Below are positions 1 to 7,810 of a DNA stretch of 64,000 bases, piece by piece. Position 1 is the first letter of the stretch, and each line of letters begins with the position of its first letter. This DNA is from JABGQS01 sp963666505 (GTDB lineage: Bacteria; Bacillota; Clostridia; Christensenellales; SZUA-584): the NCBI GenBank assembly GCA_963666505.2, contig CAXXXL010000003.1:496001-560000 (forward strand). Direction: 5' to 3'. The notes under the pieces were generated by a model, which saw only the letters and a list, made by a program, of their open reading frames with translations, had not been told where the DNA came from and did not search any database. Position numbers and translations under genes: made by a program.

Positions 1-96
1 GGATGGCAAACTATTCAATGCGCTTGCAAGCGCAAGCCGGGAACATGCCCTTATAGGGCTAGAGCAAACCACCGGCTAAGCCGGTGGTCCTGAATT
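1..96 (+). mobile_element. Right end of an IS200/IS605-type element (truncated by window edge)
   Basis: Bases 1-96 are identical to 6326-6421, the right end of the complete IS200-type copy further on. The identity stops exactly after TGAATT in both copies, so that marks the element's right boundary. The segment holds the small hairpins GCCCTTATAGGGC and CCACCGGCTAAGCCGGTGG, as expected for the subterminal imperfect palindromes bound by single-strand TnpA transposases. The transposase gene of this copy, if present, lies outside the window. Direction is inferred from the second copy. Confidence 0.9.
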
Positions 97-271
97 GCCG
101 GCTTTACAAACTACACCGGTGCGTGGTAGTATATTGTAGTAAAATATCCAGATAATACTAACGTCAAGGTCGCTTTAAGCGGCTTATTTCAAGTAATACG
201 GCAGATAAGCGGATCCCTTTAGAAAACCCATTTTCAAATGCCTTAGGGCTGTATTTTTTGCGGAGGTCAAC

Positions 272-2167
272 ATGGCTGAACAATTAAAGCTCTTATTGAA
301 ATCTGAAGAGATGACATTTACTTCGGGAATGCCGTTAGTTTTGTGCGGCTATTCTTTACTTGCCGACAGGAAAAACGGCAGACTTTATGCACAGCTGGAT
401 TTTTTAAGCATGTCGGACGCAAGGATATCAAAGGTGATGGCGGACGTTGTATGCAGAGATAAAAACGGCGGAAGATTACAGGGCGTGGTAGGGGTCGCTT
501 TCAGCGAACTTTTCAGGAACAGGGGGCAGAAATTCGGGGAGGGCAAGCTTATTGAGATGCCGGATAACAGGACCCGCAGCCTTGAGGTTTATACAAAAAG
601 AGCAGAATTTGATGACGGCTCATATTGTGATGCGAGAGTTGATGCGGTCAATAAAACAGTGCCTGTTCAGCAAAGACTGGTTGATTATTTTGACAGCGAA
701 AGGTATGCAGAGCAGTATAAAAGGCAGACCAACCTTGGCGCAGAGTTTGTTGCTGCGGATATGGGTGAAAAATGGGTCTGCAGCTGCGGTGCTTTTAACA
801 GCAGCTATGAAAACAAGTGTTATAAATGTACGCTTAACCTTGAGCGGCTAAAATCACTACTAAACAAAGAAAAACTTGTTCCGGGGCTAAGGGCCTATGA
901 CGAAGAGTGTAAAGAGAACAGAAAAAGGCAGCTTGAAGAAAAGGTTGCGCAGGCGAAGAAGTCTAAACGTACCAGAACGCTGATCAAACTGCTTGCGGCA
1001 GCGGTAGTTATCGCTGCAGTGTTTGTTACGGTATGGGTGACAGTAGTAGTCCCGGGTAAGAAGTATAAAAAGGCTGAGGAAATGTATTATGACATGCAGT
1101 ATCAGCAGGCCGCTGAAGAGCTTTTTAAGCTGGGTGGTTATAAAGACTCTGCCCGGTTCTATAGATATCTTAATGAACAAAGGCTTCTTTTAAGATATGG
1201 ATTGATAAGCGAATACGGCGAGGATTTCGAGTTTGATGATATCAGGCTCTTAAGGAAAGAAGGAAGGCTGTACAATATAAAAATGATTGAAGCAGGGCAG
1301 GGAACCGTCGGGCTTAAAACGGACGGAACGGCTTTTGCTTATGCTATAAATGTGGATGTGGAGAACTGGGAAAACATAGTGGAAGTTTCGGGGAGCTTTA
1401 TGCACGCAGCAGGGCTTAGAGGAGACGGAACAGTCGTTGTAGCCGGGCTTGACCATAAGGTGGTGAACTGGGAAAACATAATGTCCGTAAGGACGGGCGC
1501 ATACCATACGGTGGGTCTTAAAGCAGACAAAAGTGTGGTTGCAGCAGGAGAAAATAATTTTGGACAGTGTGATGTAGAGAGTTGGAGCGGCATTGCTTCT
1601 ATATACACAGGCGGATACGCAACGGTTGGACTAAGGACGGACGGAACTGTCATAGCGGCCGGTCAGAACAAATACGGTGAGCTTGACCTTGGCTCGTGGC
1701 AGGATATAGAGGACATAGTCATATACGGGTACACCGTCATTGGGCTGAAGACGGATGGCAGCGTGGTTGCCGCAGGAGAAAACGATAAAGGCCAGTGCGA
1801 TGTAGAAAACTGGAGCGATATTGTTTCAGTTGCTGCGGGTGATGGATTTACTATCGGGCTGAAAAAGGACGGCAGCGTGGTTTCAGCCGGTACAAACGAG
1901 CATGGACAGTGTGACGTTGCGGGCTGGAGCGACATAGTAATGATAAGCGCAGGAAGGCTTCACACCTTGGGGTTGAAAAAGGACGGCAGCGTGCTTTCAG
2001 CCGGGTCTGATGATTACGGACAGTGTGACTTAAGCACTCTGGATAGCGTTGTTTTTATTGATGCCGGAGAATTTCATACGATTGCAGTACTATCTGACGG
2101 GCGAGTTATGGCTGTTGGTAAAAAGGACCGGGGCGAATGTGCTGCAGACGGAATGGACTTATGGTAA
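272..2167 (+). CDS. Membrane-anchored RCC1-like beta-propeller protein with zinc ribbon
   Basis: 631 residues, ATG start behind GCGGAGG. The N-terminal 160 residues are not recognised. A four-cysteine zinc-ribbon knuckle follows (C170, C172, C183, C186), then a basic Lys/Arg-rich helix, one membrane segment (about 236-260) and a short helical TPR-like stretch (about 263-305, KKAEEMYYDMQYQQAAEEL). From about residue 340 to the end there are at least six RCC1-type repeats of about 38 residues built around TVGLKxDGSVVAAGxN and GQCDVxxWSDI. RCC1 repeats normally fold into a seven-bladed propeller and bind proteins. With the ribbon N-terminal to the membrane segment, the propeller is probably extracytoplasmic, but topology is inferred. 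The gene lies alone between the IS end and a convergent pair. Function unknown. Confidence 0.75.
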   Translation: MAEQLKLLLKSEEMTFTSGMPLVLCGYSLLADRKNGRLYAQLDFLSMSDARISKVMADVVCRDKNGGRLQGVVGVAFSELFRNRGQKFGEGKLIEMPDNRTRSLEVYTKRAEFDDGSYCDARVDAVNKTVPVQQRLVDYFDSERYAEQYKRQTNLGAEFVAADMGEKWVCSCGAFNSSYENKCYKCTLNLERLKSLLNKEKLVPGLRAYDEECKENRKRQLEEKVAQAKKSKRTRTLIKLLAAAVVIAAVFVTVWVTVVVPGKKYKKAEEMYYDMQYQQAAEELFKLGGYKDSARFYRYLNEQRLLLRYGLISEYGEDFEFDDIRLLRKEGRLYNIKMIEAGQGTVGLKTDGTAFAYAINVDVENWENIVEVSGSFMHAAGLRGDGTVVVAGLDHKVVNWENIMSVRTGAYHTVGLKADKSVVAAGENNFGQCDVESWSGIASIYTGGYATVGLRTDGTVIAAGQNKYGELDLGSWQDIEDIVIYGYTVIGLKTDGSVVAAGENDKGQCDVENWSDIVSVAAGDGFTIGLKKDGSVVSAGTNEHGQCDVAGWSDIVMISAGRLHTLGLKKDGSVLSAGSDDYGQCDLSTLDSVVFIDAGEFHTIAVLSDGRVMAVGKKDRGECAADGMDLW

Positions 2168-2172
2168 AGGGC

Positions 2173-2697
2173 TTATAAAAACCCTTTCTTCAAATCGTAT
2201 ATGAAGTTTTTGGCATAGGTTTGCTTTTCAATATATGTGTTTTCGTTTTCAATTAAAGACACTTTACCCTTGCCAAGTATGTTTTTTTCTATGAAAGCGA
2301 TTGTTTCTTCAAGGCTCTGGCCTCTTTGGGTGCCGGTGACAAGCGATTTAGTTATCAGAAAAGTTTTTCCGCCCTCCAACAAGTGAGCATCGTGAAGTAT
2401 TTTTCCTTCGAGGGAGAGCGACGTTTGTTCTATCAGCGATTCCCGGGAAGCAGTAATGATATCCTGAATCTCCTGCTCTGAAATACCCATAGAGGAAAGG
2501 AATTCTTGGATTTCACCAGTTTCCGGAATACCGTGTAAATATGCGCCGCAGATAACTGTCTGCAAGCTGGCCTGCGGATATCTTCTGCACATTTGCTTTG
2601 CAAGACTTAGTATCCTGTCTATATGTGACAGATTATGCATCTGGTCTTTTTTTTTATAATAAGGAGCACAGATTTCCTTTAATAGCTTTTCATCCAT
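2173..2697 (-). CDS. HD-superfamily phosphohydrolase-like protein with degenerate HD pair
   Basis: 174 residues. The pattern H25 (HNLSHIDRIL), then H55-G56 (AYLHGI), then D103 (LHDAHLLEG) follows the small YpgQ/YedJ-like branch of HD-domain phosphohydrolases. In that branch H...HD...D bind the catalytic metal. Here the central HD reads HG, so one metal ligand is missing and hydrolase activity is doubtful. The gene starts 5 bases after the stop of the SagB-type oxidoreductase and is almost certainly co-transcribed with it. Its own ribosome site is weak, which fits translational coupling. It ends 5 bases from the convergent stop of the RCC1-like gene. Confidence 0.6.
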   Translation of the reverse strand: MDEKLLKEICAPYYKKKDQMHNLSHIDRILSLAKQMCRRYPQASLQTVICGAYLHGIPETGEIQEFLSSMGISEQEIQDIITASRESLIEQTSLSLEGKILHDAHLLEGGKTFLITKSLVTGTQRGQSLEETIAFIEKNILGKGKVSLIENENTYIEKQTYAKNFIYDLKKGFL

Positions 2698-2702
2698 ATT
2701 TT

Positions 2703-3464
2703 CTATATCTTTTTGCCCAGTGTTGCTACGTATAAAACGAACTCGTTTTCACCGTCGACATGTACAACAGCATCAACATCTTTCTGGAGGAATGCGGAGA
2801 TGGCGCAGCTTCCGCAGTCTATCGCTTCGGCGGCGAGATGAAGGCTCTGACATATATGACCAGCCTCGAATGCTATCATTTTGTGGGAGACAGTTGAATA
2901 GCGGTATTCCATTATATATGGGACAGCTGCCCACAGGAATACCACAGCGCTGTCAAAATCCTGATCGTAGAGCGCAAGGCGCAGTTTCTCTCTTAGATCA
3001 TCGTCGTTACAGACAAGCAGCAGCTCATGGTTTTCTGGCTGATACACATATATTCCTTTTTCTATGTTCTCGACTCTGTCTATGTAGAGATAGGTTTTAA
3101 TGCAGTGTCGTCCGCCGGCAGACGGAACAGGTCTGCGTGACCATTGATTTCTCTGCTCTTTTATTTTTGCGGTTTCCCACAAAAGGAACGAAAGCTCGTT
3201 TTGTGAGAGAGCGTCTTGCCTGTATTTTCTTATGCTCTTTCGGCTTTCTGCACATTCGATAAAGCTTTTTGAGCCGAGGATGTCAAAGTCCGGTTTGGGA
3301 AGGGGAATAGCTTCGCCGACAGTGTTGTGATAGTAGTCAGTATTGGGTGGCGCAAGGCCTCTGCCTTGGCCGGTAAGGCCGTGGTTCCATACAGTCCAAT
3401 CCGGCTTCAGCATGAACCTGCCCTGCTCTGTTATTTTCAAAATCTCCGACATTTCATTATTCAT
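2703..3464 (-). CDS. SagB-type nitroreductase-fold dehydrogenase
   Basis: 253 residues from the ATG at 3464, chosen over an upstream start because GGAGAAACGAT sits directly before it. Family features are the FMN-binding start SRKSIRKYRQDALSQNELSFL (about 73-93), RRPVPSAGGRHC (about 107-118), and the C-terminal half with FEAGHICQSLHLAAEAI and VLYVATLGKKI. SagB/ThcOx enzymes are FMN-dependent dehydrogenases, best known for oxidising azolines in peptide natural products. Many clostridial homologues stand alone and have no known substrate. No cyclodehydratase (SagC/SagD) or precursor peptide is seen nearby, so a peptide-modifying role is not supported. First gene of a two-gene operon with the HD-like protein. 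Confidence 0.8.
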   Translation of the reverse strand: MNNEMSEILKITEQGRFMLKPDWTVWNHGLTGQGRGLAPPNTDYYHNTVGEAIPLPKPDFDILGSKSFIECAESRKSIRKYRQDALSQNELSFLLWETAKIKEQRNQWSRRPVPSAGGRHCIKTYLYIDRVENIEKGIYVYQPENHELLLVCNDDDLREKLRLALYDQDFDSAVVFLWAAVPYIMEYRYSTVSHKMIAFEAGHICQSLHLAAEAIDCGSCAISAFLQKDVDAVVHVDGENEFVLYVATLGKKI

Positions 3465-3570
3465 ATCGTTTCTCCAAATCAGTAGTTTATAAATATATAA
3501 TAACATAAACACAGCCCTAATGTGCCGGTTAACCCCGGTAAAACGTAAAAGAATAGTAATAATATAGCAG

Positions 3571-3600
3571 TTGACATGAAAGCCCAGATTACTTTATAAT
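3571..3600 (+). promoter_or_regulatory. Sigma-A-type promoter for the symporter operon
   Basis: TTGACA (3571-3576) and TATAAT (3595-3600) are both perfect consensus hexamers with an 18-base spacer. They lie about 150 bases upstream of the small accessory gene. The leader of roughly 140 bases between promoter and gene contains no motif I recognise. Confidence 0.75.
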
Positions 3601-3749
3601 GATTTTTAAGTATGGTAGGGTTGGATAATTAATTTATCGACAACAGTGTAGAACGGAAAAGAAGTGATTTTTTTGTTTACCCTATTGGATATTGCCAAGG
3701 GGTATTTTTGTATTCAGATAAAAAAACAATTAAGGAAGAGGTGATCTTA

Positions 3750-3932
3750 GTGCTGGGATTAGGTGACTTTTCAATTTTCATGGTTTACGTTCTTTGTATT
3801 GCATCTGCTGTTTTATGCGTAATTTATGGCGTTGTTAACTGGAACAAAGGCAAAGAGCCGGAACAAGATTTGGAGAAGGACAAGAAGTGGGAGAGCAAAG
3901 ATACAGAAATCAAGGAAGACCTGGATATCTAG
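3750..3932 (+). CDS. Symporter small accessory protein
   Basis: 60 residues from a GTG at 3750. This start is preferred to the upstream ATG because GGAAGAGGTG lies 7-8 bases before it and because the family begins at LGLGDF. One hydrophobic segment (about residues 6-30, FSIFMVYVLCIASAVLCVIYG) is followed by NWNKGK and a highly charged tail. Small proteins of this pattern occur immediately upstream of SSS-family transporter genes in many anaerobes and are annotated as symporter small accessory proteins, presumably stabilising or regulating the carrier. The gap to the symporter is 45 bases with no terminator, so the two form an operon. Confidence 0.8.
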   Translation: MLGLGDFSIFMVYVLCIASAVLCVIYGVVNWNKGKEPEQDLEKDKKWESKDTEIKEDLDI

Positions 3933-3977
3933 CGGCAGCGGGCCGATATTAAATTATTAGAATGGGAGGATGGAAGA

Positions 3978-5615
3978 TTGGATCAACAAATTATTAAGAT
4001 TATCATAATCATAGTATATTTAGGCGTTGTCGGGTTTCTTGGTATTCTTGGATGGAGGAGAACAAAAAACACGGCCGACTATATGATCGGCGGTCGTAAA
4101 ATACATCCGGCGGTTATGGCGCTCAGCTATGGAGCAACATTTATCAGTACGTCGGCGATAGTCGGGTTCGGCGGGTTTGCTGGTGTTTTCGGATTCAGCC
4201 TTTTGTGGCTGACGTTCCTTAACATTTTCCTGGGAGTATTTATCGCTTTTGTATTCTTCGGAAAACGTACACGCAGGATAGGAAGAAACCTTGACGCACA
4301 CACGTTCCCAGAGTTTTTGGGAAAACGGTTCAATTCAAAATTTATACAAAGATTTTCCGGTATTGTAATTTTCGTATTTATGCCTATATATGCAGCTGCT
4401 GTTATGATTGGCGTTTGCAGACTGCTGGAAGCCGGGCTGGGCGTTCCGTATGAATGGGCGGTGGCGGTTTTCGCAATCTTAGTTTCTGCATATGTCATAT
4501 TCGGCGGAATAAAGGGTGTTATGTACTCCGATGCGTTCCAAGGCTCTTTAATGCTTGTTGGAATGGTAGCTCTGCTTATTATGGTCTACACACAGATGGG
4601 CGGAATCACAAATGCGCACAAAGCGCTGACCGACCTTTCGAGCAATCCGGCAGTAATGGAACAGACAGCAGGGCTGCAGGCAGGAGGATTCCAAGGGTGG
4701 ACATCCATGCCGAAATTCCTGTCTAAGAACTGGATGATCGTGGTGACGAGTATAGTTGCCGGCGTCGGCGTCGGCGTTCTTGCACAGCCGCAGCTTGCTG
4801 TGAGGTTCATGACAGTTAAAAGCGATAGAGAGCTTAATCGTGCGGTTCCTATAGGCGGTATGTTCATACTGCTTATGACGGGTGTTGCGTTCGTAGTTGG
4901 AGCACTGTCTAATGTATTGTTCTTTCAGAAAACAGGACAGATTTCTGTTGTGGCTGCAGGAGGTACGGATAAAATCATACCGACATTCCTTGAGACATTT
5001 ACACGACCGTGGTTCCTGACGATATTCCTCGTCATGATGTTGGCGGCGGGCATGTCTACAATAAGCTCGCAGTTCCATACTATGGGTACGGCAGTTGGAA
5101 GAGATATATTTGGTTCATCTAAGAAACAAGATGCTAAAACTGCTGATAAGAAGGGCCTTATTACTTCAAGGCTGGGTGTTTTAGTTGCTATAATCGTGAC
5201 AGTCGTACTTTCGTATCTGCTGCCGACTATATGGTCTGATGCTATCGGAATTGCTACCGGATTGTTCTTCGGGTTATGCGGTGCTGCGTTCCTGCCTATG
5301 TTTGTCGGAGCACTGTATTCAAGGAAGATGACCAAGACGGCTGCTATATCTGGAATGGTTGCAGGGTTTAGCGCAAGTGTTCTTTGGATGATATTCTTCC
5401 ATGCAAAAGAAGCTATGGTGTTTAAACTCGTCAATGCATTAACAGGAGGCGCTCAGGACGTGGTTGCGCCGAATATTATAGTTGCGAACCTTGATCCGCT
5501 GTTCGTAGCGTTACCGATATCAATAATCGTAACGCTTATAGTTCAGGCTGCCAGCAAGAAAAAGCTTTCAGCAGATTTGATTGAGCAGAGCTTCATTGGC
5601 GTGGGCAAGAAATAA
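3978..5615 (+). CDS. Sodium:solute symporter (SSS/SLC5 family)
   Basis: 545 residues, TTG start with GGGAGGA seven bases upstream. An ATG at 3970 is out of frame. The protein is hydrophobic throughout, consistent with about 13 membrane helices. Family signatures are the N-terminal TADYMIGGRKIHPAVMALS with ATFISTSAIVGFGG (helix 1-2, sodium-site region), the conserved FGGIKGVMYSDAFQG (about 175-189), and AAGMSTISSQFHTMGTA (about 357-373), matching the helix-8 sodium-site motif. SSS carriers couple solute uptake to the sodium gradient. The substrate cannot be told from sequence; clostridial homologues with the small accessory protein are generally of unknown specificity. A strong terminator follows. 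Confidence 0.88.
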   Translation: MDQQIIKIIIIIVYLGVVGFLGILGWRRTKNTADYMIGGRKIHPAVMALSYGATFISTSAIVGFGGFAGVFGFSLLWLTFLNIFLGVFIAFVFFGKRTRRIGRNLDAHTFPEFLGKRFNSKFIQRFSGIVIFVFMPIYAAAVMIGVCRLLEAGLGVPYEWAVAVFAILVSAYVIFGGIKGVMYSDAFQGSLMLVGMVALLIMVYTQMGGITNAHKALTDLSSNPAVMEQTAGLQAGGFQGWTSMPKFLSKNWMIVVTSIVAGVGVGVLAQPQLAVRFMTVKSDRELNRAVPIGGMFILLMTGVAFVVGALSNVLFFQKTGQISVVAAGGTDKIIPTFLETFTRPWFLTIFLVMMLAAGMSTISSQFHTMGTAVGRDIFGSSKKQDAKTADKKGLITSRLGVLVAIIVTVVLSYLLPTIWSDAIGIATGLFFGLCGAAFLPMFVGALYSRKMTKTAAISGMVAGFSASVLWMIFFHAKEAMVFKLVNALTGGAQDVVAPNIIVANLDPLFVALPISIIVTLIVQAASKKKLSADLIEQSFIGVGKK

Positions 5616-5629
5616 AAACAACAATGCAG

Positions 5630-5662
5630 AAAGAGCAGACTGCTACAGTCTGCTCTTTTTTT
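5630..5662 (+). terminator. Rho-independent terminator of the symporter operon
   Basis: Perfect 13-bp stem AAAGAGCAGACTG / CAGTCTGCTCTTT with a 3-base loop (CTA), followed by a run of T. It begins 15 bases after the symporter stop codon. Confidence 0.95.
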
Positions 5663-5699
5663 ATGTTCACTTTAGTGAGGTTTTGGTTGCAAAGCAACC

Positions 5700-6421
5700 G
5701 AAGCCAAAAATCCCCCGGCTATGCCGGGGGGGAGAAGTAGCTTTAGCTGTAAGAAAAATACCTCCAATGTTAAAATGATGATGGTTTGCCAACCGCATCA
5801 CAACAAAGGAGGTAGTCCGATGGACAAAAATAGTTTAGCACATACAATGTGGGAATGTAAGTATCATATTGTGTTTGCACCGAAATATAGAAGAAATGTG
5901 ATATATGGAAAATTAAAAGTAGATATAGGAAAAATCTTAAGAGAGCTATGTAATCGTAAGGGGATAGAGATAATCGAAGCAGAATTATGTCCGGATCACA
6001 TCCACATGCTAGTAAGAATACCACCGAAATTTAGTGTGTCTCAAATAATGGGATATTTAAAGGGAAAAAGCTCTTTAATCATATTTGATAGACATGCAAA
6101 TTTAAAGTATAAGTATGGAAGCAGACACTTCTGGTGCAGAGGGTATTACGTGGATACAGCAGGCAAGAATGCGAAAAGGATACAAGAATATACCCGAAGA
6201 CAGCTGCAAGAGGATGCTACCGCAGATCAGATTAGCTTGAAGGAATATATCGACCCGTTTACGGGTAAGCCGACAAACAAAGGCTAATAAAAAGACCCTT
6301 TAGGGTTGGCCAGCGAACACCATGCGGATGGCAAACTATTCAATGCGCTTGCAAGCGCAAGCCGGGAACATGCCCTTATAGGGCTAGAGCAAACCACCGG
6401 CTAAGCCGGTGGTCCTGAATT
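5700..6421 (+). mobile_element. IS200/IS605-family insertion sequence (complete, tnpA only)
   Basis: The right end (6326-6421) is base-for-base identical to window positions 1-96, which fixes the boundary at TGAATT. The left boundary is approximate: a hairpin CCCCCGGCTATGCCGGGGG at about 5712-5730 mirrors the right-end hairpin CCACCGGCTAAGCCGGTGG, and another palindrome (GGTTGCAAAGCAACC) precedes it. There are no terminal inverted repeats or target duplication, as expected for this family. The only gene is tnpA, and no tnpB is present. The element sits just beyond the symporter terminator, a typical harmless landing place. Two ends in 6.4 kb suggest recent local activity. Confidence 0.88.
5820..6287 (+). 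CDS. tnpA: IS200/IS605-family transposase TnpA (HUH Y1)
   Basis: 155 residues from the ATG at 5820, chosen because AAAGGAGG lies about ten bases upstream and because the family starts this way. The N-terminal extension in the longer frame is not conserved in type. Single-domain Y1 transposases are normally about 130-155 residues. The HUH metal site is DHIHMLVRIP, and the catalytic tyrosine lies in the GYYVDTAGKN helix. TnpA cuts and rejoins single-stranded ends in a peel-and-paste cycle using subterminal hairpins. The frame is intact and all catalytic residues are present, so the copy is probably functional. Confidence 0.95.
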   Translation: MDKNSLAHTMWECKYHIVFAPKYRRNVIYGKLKVDIGKILRELCNRKGIEIIEAELCPDHIHMLVRIPPKFSVSQIMGYLKGKSSLIIFDRHANLKYKYGSRHFWCRGYYVDTAGKNAKRIQEYTRRQLQEDATADQISLKEYIDPFTGKPTNKG

Positions 6422-6501
6422 ACCAAAAAGATGATGGTTTTGTTTGCGTTTAGCATATGTGCTATAATCAGCCTATGAACGGCTGCGGAGGAGTAGAAAC
6501 T

Positions 6502-6732
6502 ATGGATGAGAATAAAGATTATATAGACTGTTTTGGGGACATTTGTCCTCTTCCCATACTCAAAATAGAGAAGAGGCTGAATGAAATTGGCCATGGTGAA
6601 GAGTTTGTGCTTGTGACCGACCACAGCTGTACAGTAGAGTCTATCAGACAGGGGTATAGCAAAAGAAATGTGCAGTTCAGGATAGAGGAAGTATTAAACG
6701 GTGTTTGGGAGGTTTATATTAAAAAACTTTAA
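6502..6732 (+). CDS. TusA/SirA/YedF-family sulfur carrier protein
   Basis: 76 residues from the ATG at 6502, with GGAGGAG nine bases upstream. The signature CPLPILK (catalytic Cys15 in CPxP) and the ending GVWEVYIKKL are diagnostic of the TusA fold. Family members carry a persulfide on the CPxP cysteine and pass sulfur between proteins. It lies just right of the IS element and converges with the LysR gene, their ends overlapping by 4 bases. A second TusA-like gene lies in the YedE operon 1.8 kb on, so this may be a paralogous carrier of the same locus. Confidence 0.88.
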   Translation: MDENKDYIDCFGDICPLPILKIEKRLNEIGHGEEFVLVTDHSCTVESIRQGYSKRNVQFRIEEVLNGVWEVYIKKL

Positions 6733-7628
6733 CAGAAGCTGCTCGCTCCGTTTTTCTTGAACCAATCGACAAAATCTTTTATATAGCCAGGGCAGTTTTT
6801 TTTATAAAGCATATAGATATCTATGTCCATATCGAAGTTTGATATGTCTATTTTTTTAAACTGCTTTTTATATAGCTCCTCCTTGACGGAGATATAGGGC
6901 AAAAATGCAACGCCGAAGTTTCTCGATATCAGTATTTTTGCGCCTTCTATTCCTTCAACACGCAGATTGCAACTGATACTATTTTGGTTGTATCCTGTCT
7001 CTTTTAGGTTTTTTCCGAGCAGTTTGGTTATATAGTTCTTTTCCGGAAATGTTATCAGGCAGTAGTCTAGCAGTCCGTCAAGCGTTATTTTATCCGGATA
7101 AGTATCTTCGTCCTTGCTAATAAGCGATATATTATTTATACCTACCTTTGTTGCAACGACATCGTCATATTCGATTTTAACATCTTTGCCGCATATAAAG
7201 CCGACATCACAGATGTTGTTGGAGACGTTTGTTATTATGTTTGAGGATTCGTTGCCCGTAAGCTCGTATTTGTGGTTGGGGTGCATACCGTTTGCAAGTA
7301 TCAGGGTACACGGAAGAGCATAGTCTGCAACTGAATGGCAAGCTTCTATCTTAAATACAACGTCTTCCTTACCGGCGTCGCCAAGCTCTTCAATCATAGT
7401 ATCGTATGTACGCAGAATGTTTTCTGCATATAGACTTACTATTTTACCGGCGTTAGTTATAGAAACGCCCTTGTTGCTTCGAACAAGCAGCTTTTGGTCA
7501 AGATCGTTCTCCAGTTTCTGAATCTGCTGGCTGAGAGCCGATTGAGTCAGATGAACTTCTTTTGCTACGCTTGAAATGTTTCCGGCTTTAGAGATCAAAA
7601 AGAAATATCTTAATGATTCTATATTCAT
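6729..7628 (-). CDS. LysR-family transcriptional regulator
   Basis: 299 residues from the ATG at 7628; an in-frame GTG nine bases upstream is the alternative start. The N-terminal winged helix (MNIESLRYFFLISKAGNISSV, then LTQSALSQQIQKLE as recognition helix, residues about 1-60) is classic LysR. The C-terminal two-lobed effector domain spans about 90-295, with DVGFICGK and FGVAFLPYISV in the usual positions. It is divergent from the YedE/TusA/rhodanese operon. By the usual LysR logic it is the likely local regulator, sensing a sulfur-related small molecule; the effector is unknown. Confidence 0.88.
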   Translation of the reverse strand: MNIESLRYFFLISKAGNISSVAKEVHLTQSALSQQIQKLENDLDQKLLVRSNKGVSITNAGKIVSLYAENILRTYDTMIEELGDAGKEDVVFKIEACHSVADYALPCTLILANGMHPNHKYELTGNESSNIITNVSNNICDVGFICGKDVKIEYDDVVATKVGINNISLISKDEDTYPDKITLDGLLDYCLITFPEKNYITKLLGKNLKETGYNQNSISCNLRVEGIEGAKILISRNFGVAFLPYISVKEELYKKQFKKIDISNFDMDIDIYMLYKKNCPGYIKDFVDWFKKNGASSFC

Positions 7629-7749
7629 AAATTCCACCAGCCTGTAATTGTTTTAAAATAGTATAACATGTTTCAATTAGTATATCATACTTTTGCTATA
7701 AACAAAACTTATACTGCATAAGAAACTCTAGCTTAAAAACCAAAGTATA

Positions 7750-7769
7750 TTGTGATAAAATTATCACAA
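7750..7769. promoter_or_regulatory. Inverted repeat in the sulfur-operon control region
   Basis: TTGTGATAAAATTATCACAA consists of two perfect 9-base half-sites (TTGTGATAA / TTATCACAA) separated by AA. It resembles Rex and Crp/Fnr sites, but the spacing between TTGTGA and TCACAA is 8 rather than 6, so the binding protein is uncertain. The divergent LysR protein is another candidate. Its inner part (TAAAAT) may overlap a -10 element. Confidence 0.5.
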
Positions 7770-7775
7770 ATAGAA

Positions 7776-7793
7776 TTGTTAAATATTTAACAA
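7776..7793. promoter_or_regulatory. Predicted Rex operator upstream of the sulfur operon
   Basis: TTGTTAAATATTTAACAA is a perfect 18-base palindrome and an exact match to the clostridial Rex consensus TTGTTAANNNNTTAACAA. It lies 18 bases before the first gene of the operon, just upstream of its ribosome site, where a bound repressor would block transcription. Rex is encoded in this window at 61405. Confidence 0.8.
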
Positions 7794-7810
7794 AGAAAGG
7801 AAGTGTTACA

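Noticed and set aside
2703..3464. Azole-containing peptide (TOMM) biosynthesis cluster, suggested by the SagB-type enzyme
   Set aside because: No SagC/SagD cyclodehydratase, no precursor peptide and no dedicated transporter in the neighbourhood.
7750..7769. A second Rex site or a standard Crp/Fnr site
   Set aside because: Half-sites are right but the spacing (TTGTGA-N8-TCACAA) is two bases too long for either consensus; kept only as an unassigned palindrome.
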